A stretch of 19,533 bases of DNA from an uncultured Lachnospiraceae bacterium. Its GTDB lineage: Bacteria; Bacillota; Clostridia; Lachnospirales; Lachnospiraceae. The translations under genes and the position numbers were made by a program. Below the pieces are notes generated by a model. That model worked only from the letters and a program-made list of their open reading frames with translations, ran no database searches and was not told the origin of the DNA. Shown here in pieces: positions 1 to 7,093 of the stretch (position 1 is the stretch's first letter; each line of letters begins with the position of its first letter). The stretch is taken from NCBI GenBank assembly GCA_937891165.1, contig CALAEX010000023.1:1-19533 (forward strand). The letters are read 5' to 3'.

Positions 1-295
1 CATCAATAATAATAATAGGAGCTATTCCATGATGTTCATGAAGCATTTTAGAAAGTATATATAACGAAGAATCCAATAAAATGTTATCTCTTTTGTTTTC
101 TACCATTTGTTTATAGTAATCACTATCCTTTATTTTAGTACTTTCTACAAGTTCAGAATGTCGTTTATATTCCATAACTATTAGATGAACAATACTGCCT
201 AAAGTTTCTTCCCATGTATCAAATTTCACATCTTTAAATGTAAGAAAAATCACTGGATACTTCCCCTGATAATCACGATATTTTTTTCCACAAGC
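1..295 (-). pseudogene. 5'-truncated AAA-ATPase-like protein fragment
   Basis: An open frame on the minus strand runs from an in-frame stop at 296-298 off the left edge of the window. It reads YQGKYPVIFLTFKDVK, then LYILSKML, and ends at the window edge with APIIIID. In the AAA-ATPase-like family (PF09820, often fused to a PD-(D/E)XK nuclease-like domain) these are the 'hPVIfLdfkdvk' segment and the Walker B strand that precedes the acidic residues. The Walker A motif and the RPRRFGKS-type N-terminus should lie upstream, but the frame stops instead and 300-480 contains only hairpins. I therefore read this as a decayed copy that has lost its first third. The 3' part lies outside the window and may be intact. 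A frameshift at about 296 is an alternative to a deletion. Family assignment is from remembered motifs only. Confidence 0.6.
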
Positions 296-350
296 TTATT
301 CCGAATAAAATAATAAAATTTACAAGATAGAACTTTCCTAATACATAAAA

Positions 351-411
351 AAACAGATAGAAGTAATGAGAGCACAAACTAACTAAAGTTCTCAATTATT
401 TTTATCTGTTT
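351..411 (-). terminator. Long two-part hairpin with minus-strand T-run
   Basis: Arms 351-359 and 403-411 are exact inverted repeats (AAACAGATA / TATCTGTTT), with a nested inner stem TGAGA/TCTCA at 367-371 and 390-394. Read on the minus strand, the distal arm runs into a T tract (seven T in all), as in an intrinsic terminator. It lies downstream of the minus-strand genes ending at 614 and 484, so it may end their transcript. The plus-strand side lacks a T tract. Confidence 0.5.
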
Positions 412-418
412 CATTCAA

Positions 419-462
419 TTACTTTCTCGCTTAAACTATAAAAATTTTAAGCGAGAAAGTAA
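419..462. repeat. Perfect 17-bp inverted repeat
   Basis: TTACTTTCTCGCTTAAA at 419-435 is exactly complementary to 446-462, with a 10-nt AT-rich spacer. Neither strand has a T tract after the stem, so this is not a classic terminator. It sits between the restriction-enzyme remnant and the hairpin at 351-411. It could be a transcript 3'-end stabiliser, a protein site, or a scar of a mobile element. Confidence 0.6.
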
Positions 463-483
463 ACTAAATATACAATTTTCCTA

Positions 484-648
484 CTAAAATATTTGTTCCA
501 TTATACCATTTTCCATATCATCAATACTATAAATATGCTCCATAACTTCAAAAGTTTCTCTTAGATTACCTTTAGCACTTTTCCATCCTATTCCATCTGT
601 AATCCATACAAATTCAAAACCTTCCACTATTTCTGCCTCTCCAAACTT
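484..648 (-). pseudogene. C-terminal remnant of a type II restriction endonuclease
   Basis: A 54-codon minus-strand frame opens just after a TGA (649-651) and ends with TAG at 484-486. It reads KFGEAEIVEG, then FEFVWITDGIGWKSAKGNLR, and closes with MEQIF. The 'fvWiTDG.GW.sak..LrEtF' block followed by 'ienGileqi' is what I know from the C-terminus of DpnII-like type II restriction enzymes. There is no start codon or ribosome site, and the rest of the enzyme is absent. Its 5' end overlaps, in another frame, the end of the 614-1024 gene. The arrangement suggests that a deletion joined that gene to the enzyme's tail. Family level is moderately sure, exact specificity unknown. Confidence 0.6.
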
Positions 649-1024
649 TCAATAATTCTCCAGCCGTAAAATCAGTTACCAAACCATGATCAGAAAGTAG
701 CTTTTTAACAAATTTAGCATCAAACTTATCATCAGGTTTCCAAGAACCTTTTTCAATTTCAAAAGCAAAGGTATCCATCATTTTTACAAAACTTTTATGT
801 TCTTTCATCCACTGTTGGATACGTCTTTTCTTAGCTAATTTTTCTTTATCCTTACTCCTATCTCTTGTTTTATAAGCATACGCTGCATAAGCATTTCGTA
901 TTGTTTTGTATCCATAACCCTGTGCATCATCCAAAATTTCACCTGTATTCTTATCTACTACAATAAATCGTTTTTCATATTCTTTTGAAAGATTACTATC
1001 TTCTATAACTATAATATCTGCCAT
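614..1024 (-). CDS. Small unknown protein, probably with an altered C-terminus
   Basis: 136 residues, lysine-rich, soluble, no signal peptide or membrane segment. The N-terminal third has a short beta-like stretch (EKRFIVVDKNTGEILDDAQG) followed by a highly charged helical segment (KTRDRSKDKEKLAKKRR). The last third reads KSFVKMMDTFAFEIEKGSWK and then DFTAGELLKVW. The ATG is supported by GAGAGGAT eight bases upstream and by a promoter at 1061-1089. I do not recognise the family with confidence. The final residues (RGRNSGRF) are translated from the same bases that, in another frame, encode the start of a restriction-enzyme tail, so the natural C-terminus has probably been replaced. It is divergent from an XRE regulator, which may control it. 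Confidence 0.65.
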   Translation of the reverse strand: MADIIVIEDSNLSKEYEKRFIVVDKNTGEILDDAQGYGYKTIRNAYAAYAYKTRDRSKDKEKLAKKRRIQQWMKEHKSFVKMMDTFAFEIEKGSWKPDDKFDAKFVKKLLSDHGLVTDFTAGELLKVWRGRNSGRF

Positions 1025-1060
1025 AAAATTATCCTCTCTTCTTTATTCCATTGGCATATT

Positions 1061-1089
1061 ATTATATAATATTTTGCTAGCATATGCAA
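1061..1089 (-). promoter_or_regulatory. Sigma-A promoter of the 614-1024 gene
   Basis: On the minus strand TTGCAT (1084-1089) and TATAAT (1061-1066) are separated by exactly 17 bases, about 40 bases upstream of the ATG. The -35 box lies inside the palindrome GCATATGC (1080-1087), placed so that a bound regulator would block it. Confidence 0.7.
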
Positions 1090-1106
1090 GTTTTTTTTGA
1101 TATAAT
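1074..1106 (+). promoter_or_regulatory. Extended -10 promoter of the XRE gene with adjacent palindrome
   Basis: TGATATAAT at 1098-1106 is an extended -10 box. The sequence upstream has only a weak -35 (TTGCTA at 1074-1079, 21-base spacing). The palindrome GCATATGC (1080-1087), within the looser dyad TTGC...GCAA (1074-1089), lies between the two divergent -10 boxes. It is a plausible XRE operator, by inference only. Confidence 0.5.
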
Positions 1107-1138
1107 AATGGAAAATAAATTTAAACAGGAGAAAAACC

Positions 1139-1507
1139 ATGAATTCCATCGAATTAAACAGACAACGTCTTACAGAATGCAGAAACAAACTTGGACTTAC
1201 AAAACAAGAAGTTGCCAAACGAATGCAACTATCCCAACCTGCTTATCTTAGATATGAATCTGGAGACCGTACCCCTACGCTTCCTATTATTCAAGTAATG
1301 GCAGATGTTTTAGATACTTCCGTTGACTATCTTACAAATAAAACAGATATTCCTACTCCTACTAGTTATACTATTGATGCTAAAACTAATCCAGAGCTAT
1401 TTCAACTTATCGAACTATACAAAAACTCTGATACTGATACGAAACAAAGATTAATGACATACTTAAAAAATTTTAATAAATTAAACGAATCTTCTCCAAG
1501 CAACTAA
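1139..1507 (+). CDS. XRE-family helix-turn-helix regulator
   Basis: 122 residues. An HTH_3 domain covers about residues 8-65: the helix-turn-helix is LTKQEVAKRMQLSQPAYLRY followed by the typical E-x-G-x-R-x-P turn (ESGDRTPTLP) and the closing 'LdtSvDYL' helix. The C-terminal 50 residues form a short charged helical tail, probably for dimerisation. An AGGAG ribosome site lies eight to nine bases before the ATG. The gene is transcribed away from the unknown gene at 614-1024 across a 114-base region with overlapping promoters and a palindrome, so autoregulation and control of its neighbour are likely. Controller proteins of restriction-modification systems have this fold, and a restriction-enzyme remnant lies nearby, but nothing in the sequence proves that role. 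Confidence 0.85.
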   Translation: MNSIELNRQRLTECRNKLGLTKQEVAKRMQLSQPAYLRYESGDRTPTLPIIQVMADVLDTSVDYLTNKTDIPTPTSYTIDAKTNPELFQLIELYKNSDTDTKQRLMTYLKNFNKLNESSPSN

Positions 1508-1573
1508 TAAAAAAATATAAGTAAGTAACAAAGCAGATTACCAAGATTTAATCAAGCTAATAAACTTCTAAAT

Positions 1574-1631
1574 AAATATAAAGCAAGCAATTCTCCTGCA
1601 ACCTTCTATGAGAATTACTTGCTCTATATTT
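1574..1631. terminator. Bidirectional terminator between convergent genes
   Basis: A 22-nt arm (1574-1595) pairs with 1610-1631 with only isolated mismatches, around a 14-nt loop. On the plus strand the stem leads into TTTTATTCC and TTTTTTC; on the minus strand it leads into a T-rich tract. It lies between the plus-strand XRE gene and the minus-strand oxidoreductase gene and can end both transcripts. Confidence 0.75.
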
Positions 1632-1663
1632 TTATTCCTTTTTTCTAATTTTCTTACTATCTA

Positions 1664-2746
1664 CTATTTTAATATTTCCAAATCCACTGGTATGCTTTTG
1701 GATGGAGAACTTTCTAATATTATTTTTTTACCTTCTTTTGCACTCTTTACAAATCCTTCCATAATTTCAAGTACATGTAATCCAAGCTGACCAGATGCAT
1801 TATTCATGCGTTTTTCATCCTTTGCTAATGCCATTTCAGACAATCCTATTCCACGAGAATTTTCTGTATAAGATGTCACAAGAGGTACTTCCTTATATTC
1901 TCTATTTTCAGGAGTTGCTAAAAGTACAGGACCACCAAATCCATTTGGGTCTGGAACTTTTAAACTACCTAATGTACCATAAATTTCAATATTTGGCATA
2001 CTATGATGCCATACATCAAAGCTAGTGACAAGACTTATAATCGCACCATTTTCAAATTGAATTAATCCTGCATTATGTGTATCTACTTTGACTGGTATTT
2101 TCTGACCATATTTCTCTTTACTTGTAATAGTACGTTCTTCATACGCTTTAGAACCGTAAGCAAAAACACTTTCTGCTCTTCCTAACATACGAACCAATGC
2201 CGTTACATAGTATGGTCCCATATCAAACAATGGACCACCACCAATATCATAATAAAATTCTGGTGATGGATGCCAACCTTCATGACCATGACACATCATA
2301 AATGCAGTACCAGCTACAGGTCTTCCTATTGCTCCATCATTGATAAGTTGAATACAAGTTTGTATACCAGCCCCCATAAATGTATCTGGTGCACAACCAA
2401 CATATAGTCCCTTTTCCTTTGCTATTTCCACAAGTTCCTTACCCTGTTCATAAGTCAATGCTAACGGTTTTTCCACATATACATTCTTTCCTGCTAAAAG
2501 CGCCTGCTTACAAAGAGCATAATGACCTCCTGGTGTTGTGAGGTTTAAAATCGTATCAATTTCTTGACAAGCAAGCATTTCATCAAATGTCATAATATGA
2601 GGAATATGATATTGCTCAACCGCTTTTTTTACTTTATTTTCATCCAAATCAGCACAAGCATGTATCGTTATATTTTTAAAAACAGTGGTAAGATTTCTTA
2701 AATAAATGTCACTAATGTTACCACAACCGACAAGACCTACCTTCAT
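1664..2746 (-). CDS. Gfo/Idh/MocA-family oxidoreductase
   Basis: 360 residues, the usual family length. The N-terminal Rossmann fold opens with KVGLVGCGNIS (residues 2-12), the dinucleotide-binding GxGxxx turn, and has the family's EKP motif at residues 92-94 (VEKPLALT). The C-terminal alpha/beta domain has the characteristic GGGPLFDMGPYY stretch near residue 170. These proteins oxidise or reduce a hydroxyl or keto group of sugars, inositols or sugar acids with NAD(P) in the cytoplasm. Here the gene follows a ThuA-like gene on the same strand with 24 bases between, and both diverge from a GH31 glycosidase. That context suggests a sugar-derived substrate, possibly a 3-keto glycoside, but the substrate cannot be read from the sequence. 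Confidence 0.9.
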   Translation of the reverse strand: MKVGLVGCGNISDIYLRNLTTVFKNITIHACADLDENKVKKAVEQYHIPHIMTFDEMLACQEIDTILNLTTPGGHYALCKQALLAGKNVYVEKPLALTYEQGKELVEIAKEKGLYVGCAPDTFMGAGIQTCIQLINDGAIGRPVAGTAFMMCHGHEGWHPSPEFYYDIGGGPLFDMGPYYVTALVRMLGRAESVFAYGSKAYEERTITSKEKYGQKIPVKVDTHNAGLIQFENGAIISLVTSFDVWHHSMPNIEIYGTLGSLKVPDPNGFGGPVLLATPENREYKEVPLVTSYTENSRGIGLSEMALAKDEKRMNNASGQLGLHVLEIMEGFVKSAKEGKKIILESSPSKSIPVDLEILK

Positions 2747-2770
2747 AAATAACTTCCTCTCTTTTCTCTA

Positions 2771-3403
2771 TTATCTCGTTACATATAAAAAGCCACGACG
2801 CATCATTTCTTTTGCTTCTGGAATATCAAAGATATATCTGTTATGACCAAGGCTGTTATAATATACTTTACCTTTACCCCAACGCTTTGTAAAAGCAACT
2901 GGCACATCTACTTCACCACTTACAGTATAAAAACGTGTGGTAGCAAGTACATCTACTGCTGGGTCAATATGAATATAGTATTGTTCACTCTTTACTTCAA
3001 AGTCTTCGATTCCATCAATTAACGGATTTAAAGATCCTTTCTTTATATTTACTTTGTATGTAACATTACCATTCCCTGGATGAGCTACCCACTGTGCCCC
3101 CGTCATAAACTGCCAATCTGTATTATTTCTAAATGCATCACACATTCCACCATGACAACCTGCAATACCAACACCAGATGCTACGGCATCACATACATTT
3201 TTCTCTGCACCATCTGGCAATGTACCCATAGTCCATATTGGAACAATTAAATCATATACGGTAAGGTCTGTAAGAAATGTATCTAATGTATCTGAAAGAA
3301 CAACCTCAAAATTTTCTTCCTTTAAAACATCTGCAAATACATTTGCTACTCCTTCTGGGTCATGACCGTCCCAACCACCATAAACAATCAATGCTTTTTT
3401 CAT
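2771..3403 (-). CDS. ThuA-like domain protein
   Basis: 210 residues, one ThuA-like (glutamine-amidotransferase fold) domain over the whole length. Visible landmarks are KKALIVYGGWDGHDPEG at the N-terminus, the 'YDLIVPIWTMGTL' strand, the central GIAGCHGGMCDAFRNN motif, and 'TGAQWVAHPGN'. It lacks a signal peptide and is presumably cytoplasmic. The family is named after a trehalose-utilisation protein; members are repeatedly found next to Gfo/Idh/MocA dehydrogenases and have been linked to 3-keto-glycoside metabolism. This gene is first in a two-gene operon with such a dehydrogenase, with a ribosome site (AGGTGG) and a clear promoter. The exact reaction is unknown. Confidence 0.85.
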   Translation of the reverse strand: MKKALIVYGGWDGHDPEGVANVFADVLKEENFEVVLSDTLDTFLTDLTVYDLIVPIWTMGTLPDGAEKNVCDAVASGVGIAGCHGGMCDAFRNNTDWQFMTGAQWVAHPGNGNVTYKVNIKKGSLNPLIDGIEDFEVKSEQYYIHIDPAVDVLATTRFYTVSGEVDVPVAFTKRWGKGKVYYNSLGHNRYIFDIPEAKEMMRRGFLYVTR

Positions 3404-3436
3404 AACAATACTCCACCTTTCTGCTTTTTTTCTCTA

Positions 3437-3465
3437 ATTGTACATCAATATAGTTTAACTTACAA
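3437..3465 (-). promoter_or_regulatory. Promoter of the ThuA-oxidoreductase operon
   Basis: On the minus strand TTGTAA (3460-3465) and TACAAT (3437-3442) are 17 bases apart, about 35 bases before the ATG at 3403. It lies back to back with the promoter of the GH31 gene, only 21 bases away, so one regulator could control both units. Confidence 0.6.
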
Positions 3466-3486
3466 ATAGAATTTAAAAAATATTTC

Positions 3487-3515
3487 TTGCTTATTCCATA
3501 CAATGACTATAAAAT
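3487..3515 (+). promoter_or_regulatory. Promoter of the GH31 gene
   Basis: TTGCTT (3487-3492) and TAAAAT (3510-3515) are 17 bases apart. The transcript would have a leader of about 80 bases. Within it, 3547-3571 holds an imperfect dyad (CTTT, CTAC, six-base spacer, GTAG, AAAG), which could be an operator or small hairpin. The ribosome site AAAGGA is at 3589-3594. Confidence 0.55.
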
Positions 3516-3602
3516 AATAACGATAAACAGTAAATTTACAATGATTCTTTCACTACCCAAAAGTAGCAAAGTTCTCCTACAATAAACGAAAGGACTTTAT
3601 TT

Positions 3603-5855
3603 ATGAATACAACACCAAATAGTGAAAATTTTCCACAATTTTCCCAAGGAACTACGGAAAATACACAAACTATAAAAACACTCTCTACATTTGAAATAAC
3701 AGATTTTTACTTCCATCCCTCAATACAAAATAGACCTTACAAAATCAAGTCTATGGAAACAGAGGAATATGGGATTGTTCTTTCTTTAACTACTACAGCA
3801 AAAAAAGCCGTTCTCTCCTATACACATGAAACCTCTCTCTATCTGTATAGTCCTACTACGGCTACAGTTGATTTGCTTTATCTTCATATCCATTTATGGA
3901 GCGATGAGATTTTCCGAATTATTTTTTCAAAAGAAAAAGACATAAAAAATCCATTTTCAGGACTTCCTAAAGATATGCAAATGCTGGTTGGAACACCTAA
4001 AAAAGCTGACTATACAATAACAGAAACCGATACTACTATCCTAATTACAACAAAAAAAATAGAAATTACACTAGACAAAGATACAACAAAAATTTCTGCT
4101 AAATTTATAAATGGAACCGAATTCTTTTCACAGAAAAAACAAGAATTCCAAGCAGCAGATATTTATGACCTTGGACTTGCCAAACTTAATGATAATTATG
4201 CATGTTTTGAAGCCCTTGAATTAGAAAATGATGAAGTTATTTATGGCCTAGGAGAACGATTTGACAGCTTAATTAGAAATGGAAGAACGGTTGATTTTTA
4301 CAACAAAGATGCAGTTGGTACAACTAGTCGTAGAACCTACATAAATATTCCATTTTACCTTTCTACCAAAGGGTATGGACTTTTTCTTAATTCTGGTGCA
4401 AAAATAGATTGGCAAATTGGCACGACAGATACTAGCACACTCCAGTTTGCTGTACTCGATAGTCAACTGGACTATTTTGTAATTAGTGGTAAAACTCCAA
4501 AAGATATTATCAAAGGCTATTGCTCTCTTACTGGTTTCTCACAACTTCCTCCTCTTTGGAGCTTTGGGTTATGGATGAGCAGAAATAGCTACATTTCATG
4601 GGAGGTTGTTGACGATATCGCAAAAAAAATTCGTGAAAACGATATTCCTTGCGATGTATTACATTTAGATACTGCTTGGTTTGATAGAGATTGGAACTGC
4701 AACCTCAAATTTTCTGAAGAACGCTTTCCAAATCCAAAAGAACATATGGAACAATATAAAAAAGATGGATTTAAAATTTCACTTTGGCAATATAATTTTA
4801 TTCCACCAAATGAAGACAACGAACATTATCAAGAAGCGGTAAACTATGGATATCTCTCAAAAAATAAAGACGGTTCTCCTTATCAGCTACCAGAAACGTG
4901 TGTAGGTAGTTGGGTAAAAGATGTTACCATTGACTTTTCCAATCCTAATGCAAGAACATGGTATGGAGAAAAAATCGCAAACCTTATCAAACTTGGAGCA
5001 GCAGCCATTAAAACAGACTTTGGCGAAGGAATTTCAGAAGATGCTATTTATCAAAATATTGAGGGTAAATATTTCCATAACCTTTACTCTCTTGTTTATA
5101 ACCATGTCGTATTTCACGCTTCTAAATCTGTATCAGGAGAAAATCTTGTATGGGCAAGAAGTGGAACAGCAGGCAGTCAAAGATACCCAATTCATTGGGG
5201 TGGTGATAGCCAATGTAGCTTTGAAGCTCTTGCAGGAACGCTTCGAGCAGCACTTTCGATTGGTATGAGTGGCATTCCTTACTTTTCACATGATATCGGT
5301 GGTTTTCTTGGTACTCCTAGTGATGAACTTTATGTCCGTTGGGCACAACTTGGTCTATTCTCCTCTCATTCCCGTTGTCATGGTGTAGGGGATAACAATT
5401 ACCGTGAACCTTGGCGTTTTTCCAAAGAAGCTTGTGATATTTTCCGATACTATGACAAACTAAGGTATTCCCTCATGCCATATATTTATGAAGAAGCAAG
5501 AAAATGTACCGAAACAGGTTTGCCAATGATGAGAGCTTTATATATGGATTACCCTAACGATAAAAATGTTCGCTATATCGATGACCAATATTTATTTGGT
5601 GATAACCTTTTGATTGCTCCTGTACTAAAACCTTTAAGCAAAACTGACATACGTGAACTCTATCTTCCAAAAGGAGTTTGGTATGACTATTTCACAAAAG
5701 AAAAAATAGAATCCAATGGAATATGGATACGTCGCAAAGTTGACCTCAAAACATTACCTATTTATGTAAAAGAAGGTACAGAATTAAACTATTGCGAAGT
5801 CACAGACCATCTCCAAAATGGTTTTGGAAAAATCATTAAAACTGAAAGATGGTAA
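3603..5855 (+). CDS. GH31 glycoside hydrolase, probable alpha-xylosidase
   Basis: 750 residues, close to the 772 of E. coli YicI. It has the GH31 N-terminal beta domain (to about 310), the catalytic barrel (about 315-650) and C-terminal beta domains. The nucleophile is Asp472 in the motif IKTDFGEGI; 'KTDFGE' is the YicI alpha-xylosidase form rather than the WxDMNE form of alpha-glucosidases. The acid/base is Asp535 in HWGGDS, followed by SGIPYFSHDIGGF. There is no signal peptide or membrane anchor, so it acts in the cytoplasm on imported oligosaccharides, releasing alpha-linked xylose (from xyloglucan fragments) or a similar sugar. It is preceded by AAAGGA eight bases before the ATG and ends at a strong terminator. 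No transporter gene is adjacent. Family is certain; substrate is inferred. Confidence 0.92.
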   Translation: MNTTPNSENFPQFSQGTTENTQTIKTLSTFEITDFYFHPSIQNRPYKIKSMETEEYGIVLSLTTTAKKAVLSYTHETSLYLYSPTTATVDLLYLHIHLWSDEIFRIIFSKEKDIKNPFSGLPKDMQMLVGTPKKADYTITETDTTILITTKKIEITLDKDTTKISAKFINGTEFFSQKKQEFQAADIYDLGLAKLNDNYACFEALELENDEVIYGLGERFDSLIRNGRTVDFYNKDAVGTTSRRTYINIPFYLSTKGYGLFLNSGAKIDWQIGTTDTSTLQFAVLDSQLDYFVISGKTPKDIIKGYCSLTGFSQLPPLWSFGLWMSRNSYISWEVVDDIAKKIRENDIPCDVLHLDTAWFDRDWNCNLKFSEERFPNPKEHMEQYKKDGFKISLWQYNFIPPNEDNEHYQEAVNYGYLSKNKDGSPYQLPETCVGSWVKDVTIDFSNPNARTWYGEKIANLIKLGAAAIKTDFGEGISEDAIYQNIEGKYFHNLYSLVYNHVVFHASKSVSGENLVWARSGTAGSQRYPIHWGGDSQCSFEALAGTLRAALSIGMSGIPYFSHDIGGFLGTPSDELYVRWAQLGLFSSHSRCHGVGDNNYREPWRFSKEACDIFRYYDKLRYSLMPYIYEEARKCTETGLPMMRALYMDYPNDKNVRYIDDQYLFGDNLLIAPVLKPLSKTDIRELYLPKGVWYDYFTKEKIESNGIWIRRKVDLKTLPIYVKEGTELNYCEVTDHLQNGFGKIIKTERW

Positions 5856-5897
5856 GACAACTCCAATAACTTTAATAAAGATTTTTAATTTTATAAC

Positions 5898-5974
5898 AGC
5901 TCGTCTTGGTAGTATCTGTTAGAGCACACTCTCGTTATGATTCTATACAGATACTACCAAGACTTAGCTTTTTT
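5898..5974 (+). terminator. Terminator of the GH31 gene; diverged copy C of the structured repeat
   Basis: GTCTTGGTAGTATCTGT at 5903-5919 is exactly complementary to 5947-5963, with an AGCT/AGCT outer pairing (5898-5901, 5966-5969) and six T at 5969-5974: a strong intrinsic terminator. The arm and loop resemble copy B of the dispersed repeat at 18853-18986. Both have TTGGTA...ATCT arms, and TTAGAGCACACTCTCG matches CTAGGACACGCTCTCG at 12 of 16 positions, all differences being transitions. The two other internal hairpins of the repeat are missing here. Confidence 0.8.
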
Positions 5975-6001
5975 GAAATCATGTAATTTTTTTCAATAAA
6001 C

Positions 6002-7093
6002 TTATTGAAATTGCAATTTCTTTTGTAATTCTTCGTAAATTTCTTTTGTTTGTTCCTCGTTCTTTCCATTGATAACAAGAATGTTATTGTCTACTGTAAG
6101 AACAATACAAGCATCACATGAAATATACGTATATCTCGTATAGCTACCAAATTCACTATTTTCACATTCTCCCATAATAATGGTAGAACCACCATATCCA
6201 AATGTTCTTGTCCCAGCCACATTCTCTTCTCTATATTCTATCGAATCAATATCAGCATAGTTGACAGTTGCATCATCCCAATAAGTAGCATTGATTCTAA
6301 AAAAAGTTTCCTCAAACTGTAGTTCAAATTTTCCAGTAAATAAACTTATGATTACAAAAATAATAATTATAATTCCAACTGCCAAAGAAAGTTTTGTTGT
6401 TTTTCTCTCGGAAGAATTCATTATCGCATCTTCTTTTGTAGCTGTTCCCATCTTTAATTGTTTTCTATAGTAAACATAAGAATATATCATTGGAGCAAAT
6501 GCAATTACTAACAAAAGTACTAAAAATATATACATAGATTGCTCTATTGGTATTAATATTGTGGCTAAAAGAACGATTCCACCAAAGAACCAAATATTTC
6601 CTGCAAATCGATGTGTTTTATTCCAGTTTTCTTCATTTCGAAGTGCCCATACAACTTTAATTCCTATCGTATGATTTTTCTTACATTTTGGCATATAATT
6701 ACCAAAAATAATCAACATAAAAGCTAAAAGAATACGTCCTATCATATCCATACTAATATCATTCCCTAATGCCCTAACATAAGAAAAACTGCATACCATA
6801 AGAGAAATCATCGGCACAATCCAAAAGACCATTTGAAATACCTTACTATTCTGCTCTTTATTTTTAGGGTCACGAGCTGTGAAAAATAAAGCAATCCAAT
6901 GTAAAATAAGCAGAATGATTGGCATTACAAAAACGGTAAAACTTCTGCTACTAAAGCCATCTGGCTCACCTTGTACATTCCAATGTGTTGCTATCCGTTC
7001 TGGCATATCATTCCATAAAAACAACCCTATTACAATAGGTAATAAAATAATTAAAGAAGATACTATCAATTTCCCTTTATTTTTCTTTAACAT
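6002..7093 (-). CDS. sdpI: SdpI-family membrane protein with DUF1648 domain
   Basis: About 363 residues. An N-terminal DUF1648 domain (WNDMPERIATHWNVQGEPDG) is followed by further membrane helices, the SdpI motif (NHTIGIKVVWALRNEENW, then KTHRFAG), two more helices, a last helix (about 235-255), and a soluble C-terminal beta-rich tail of about 110 residues that resembles a bacterial PH-like domain. In B. subtilis SdpI is a membrane immunity protein and signal receptor for the SdpC toxin and sequesters the repressor SdpR. The ATG at 7093 is preferred over the one at 7102, because GGAG directly abuts the latter but lies nine bases from the former. The gene overlaps its repressor gene by 17 bases, so they are co-translated. 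No SdpC-like toxin gene is in view. Confidence 0.82.
   Translation of the reverse strand: MLKKNKGKLIVSSLIILLPIVIGLFLWNDMPERIATHWNVQGEPDGFSSRSFTVFVMPIILLILHWIALFFTARDPKNKEQNSKVFQMVFWIVPMISLMVCSFSYVRALGNDISMDMIGRILLAFMLIIFGNYMPKCKKNHTIGIKVVWALRNEENWNKTHRFAGNIWFFGGIVLLATILIPIEQSMYIFLVLLLVIAFAPMIYSYVYYRKQLKMGTATKEDAIMNSSERKTTKLSLAVGIIIIIFVIISLFTGKFELQFEETFFRINATYWDDATVNYADIDSIEYREENVAGTRTFGYGGSTIIMGECENSEFGSYTRYTYISCDACIVLTVDNNILVINGKNEEQTKEIYEELQKKLQFQ

Noticed and set aside
1608..1790. Plus-strand open frame of 60 codons
   Set aside because: It lies in the terminator and antisense to the 3' end of the oxidoreductase gene, has no ribosome site, and its product has no recognisable feature.
4921..5268. 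115-codon plus-strand frame within the GH31 gene
   Set aside because: It is out of frame inside a clearly coding region carrying the GH31 catalytic residues, and its own sequence has no domain.
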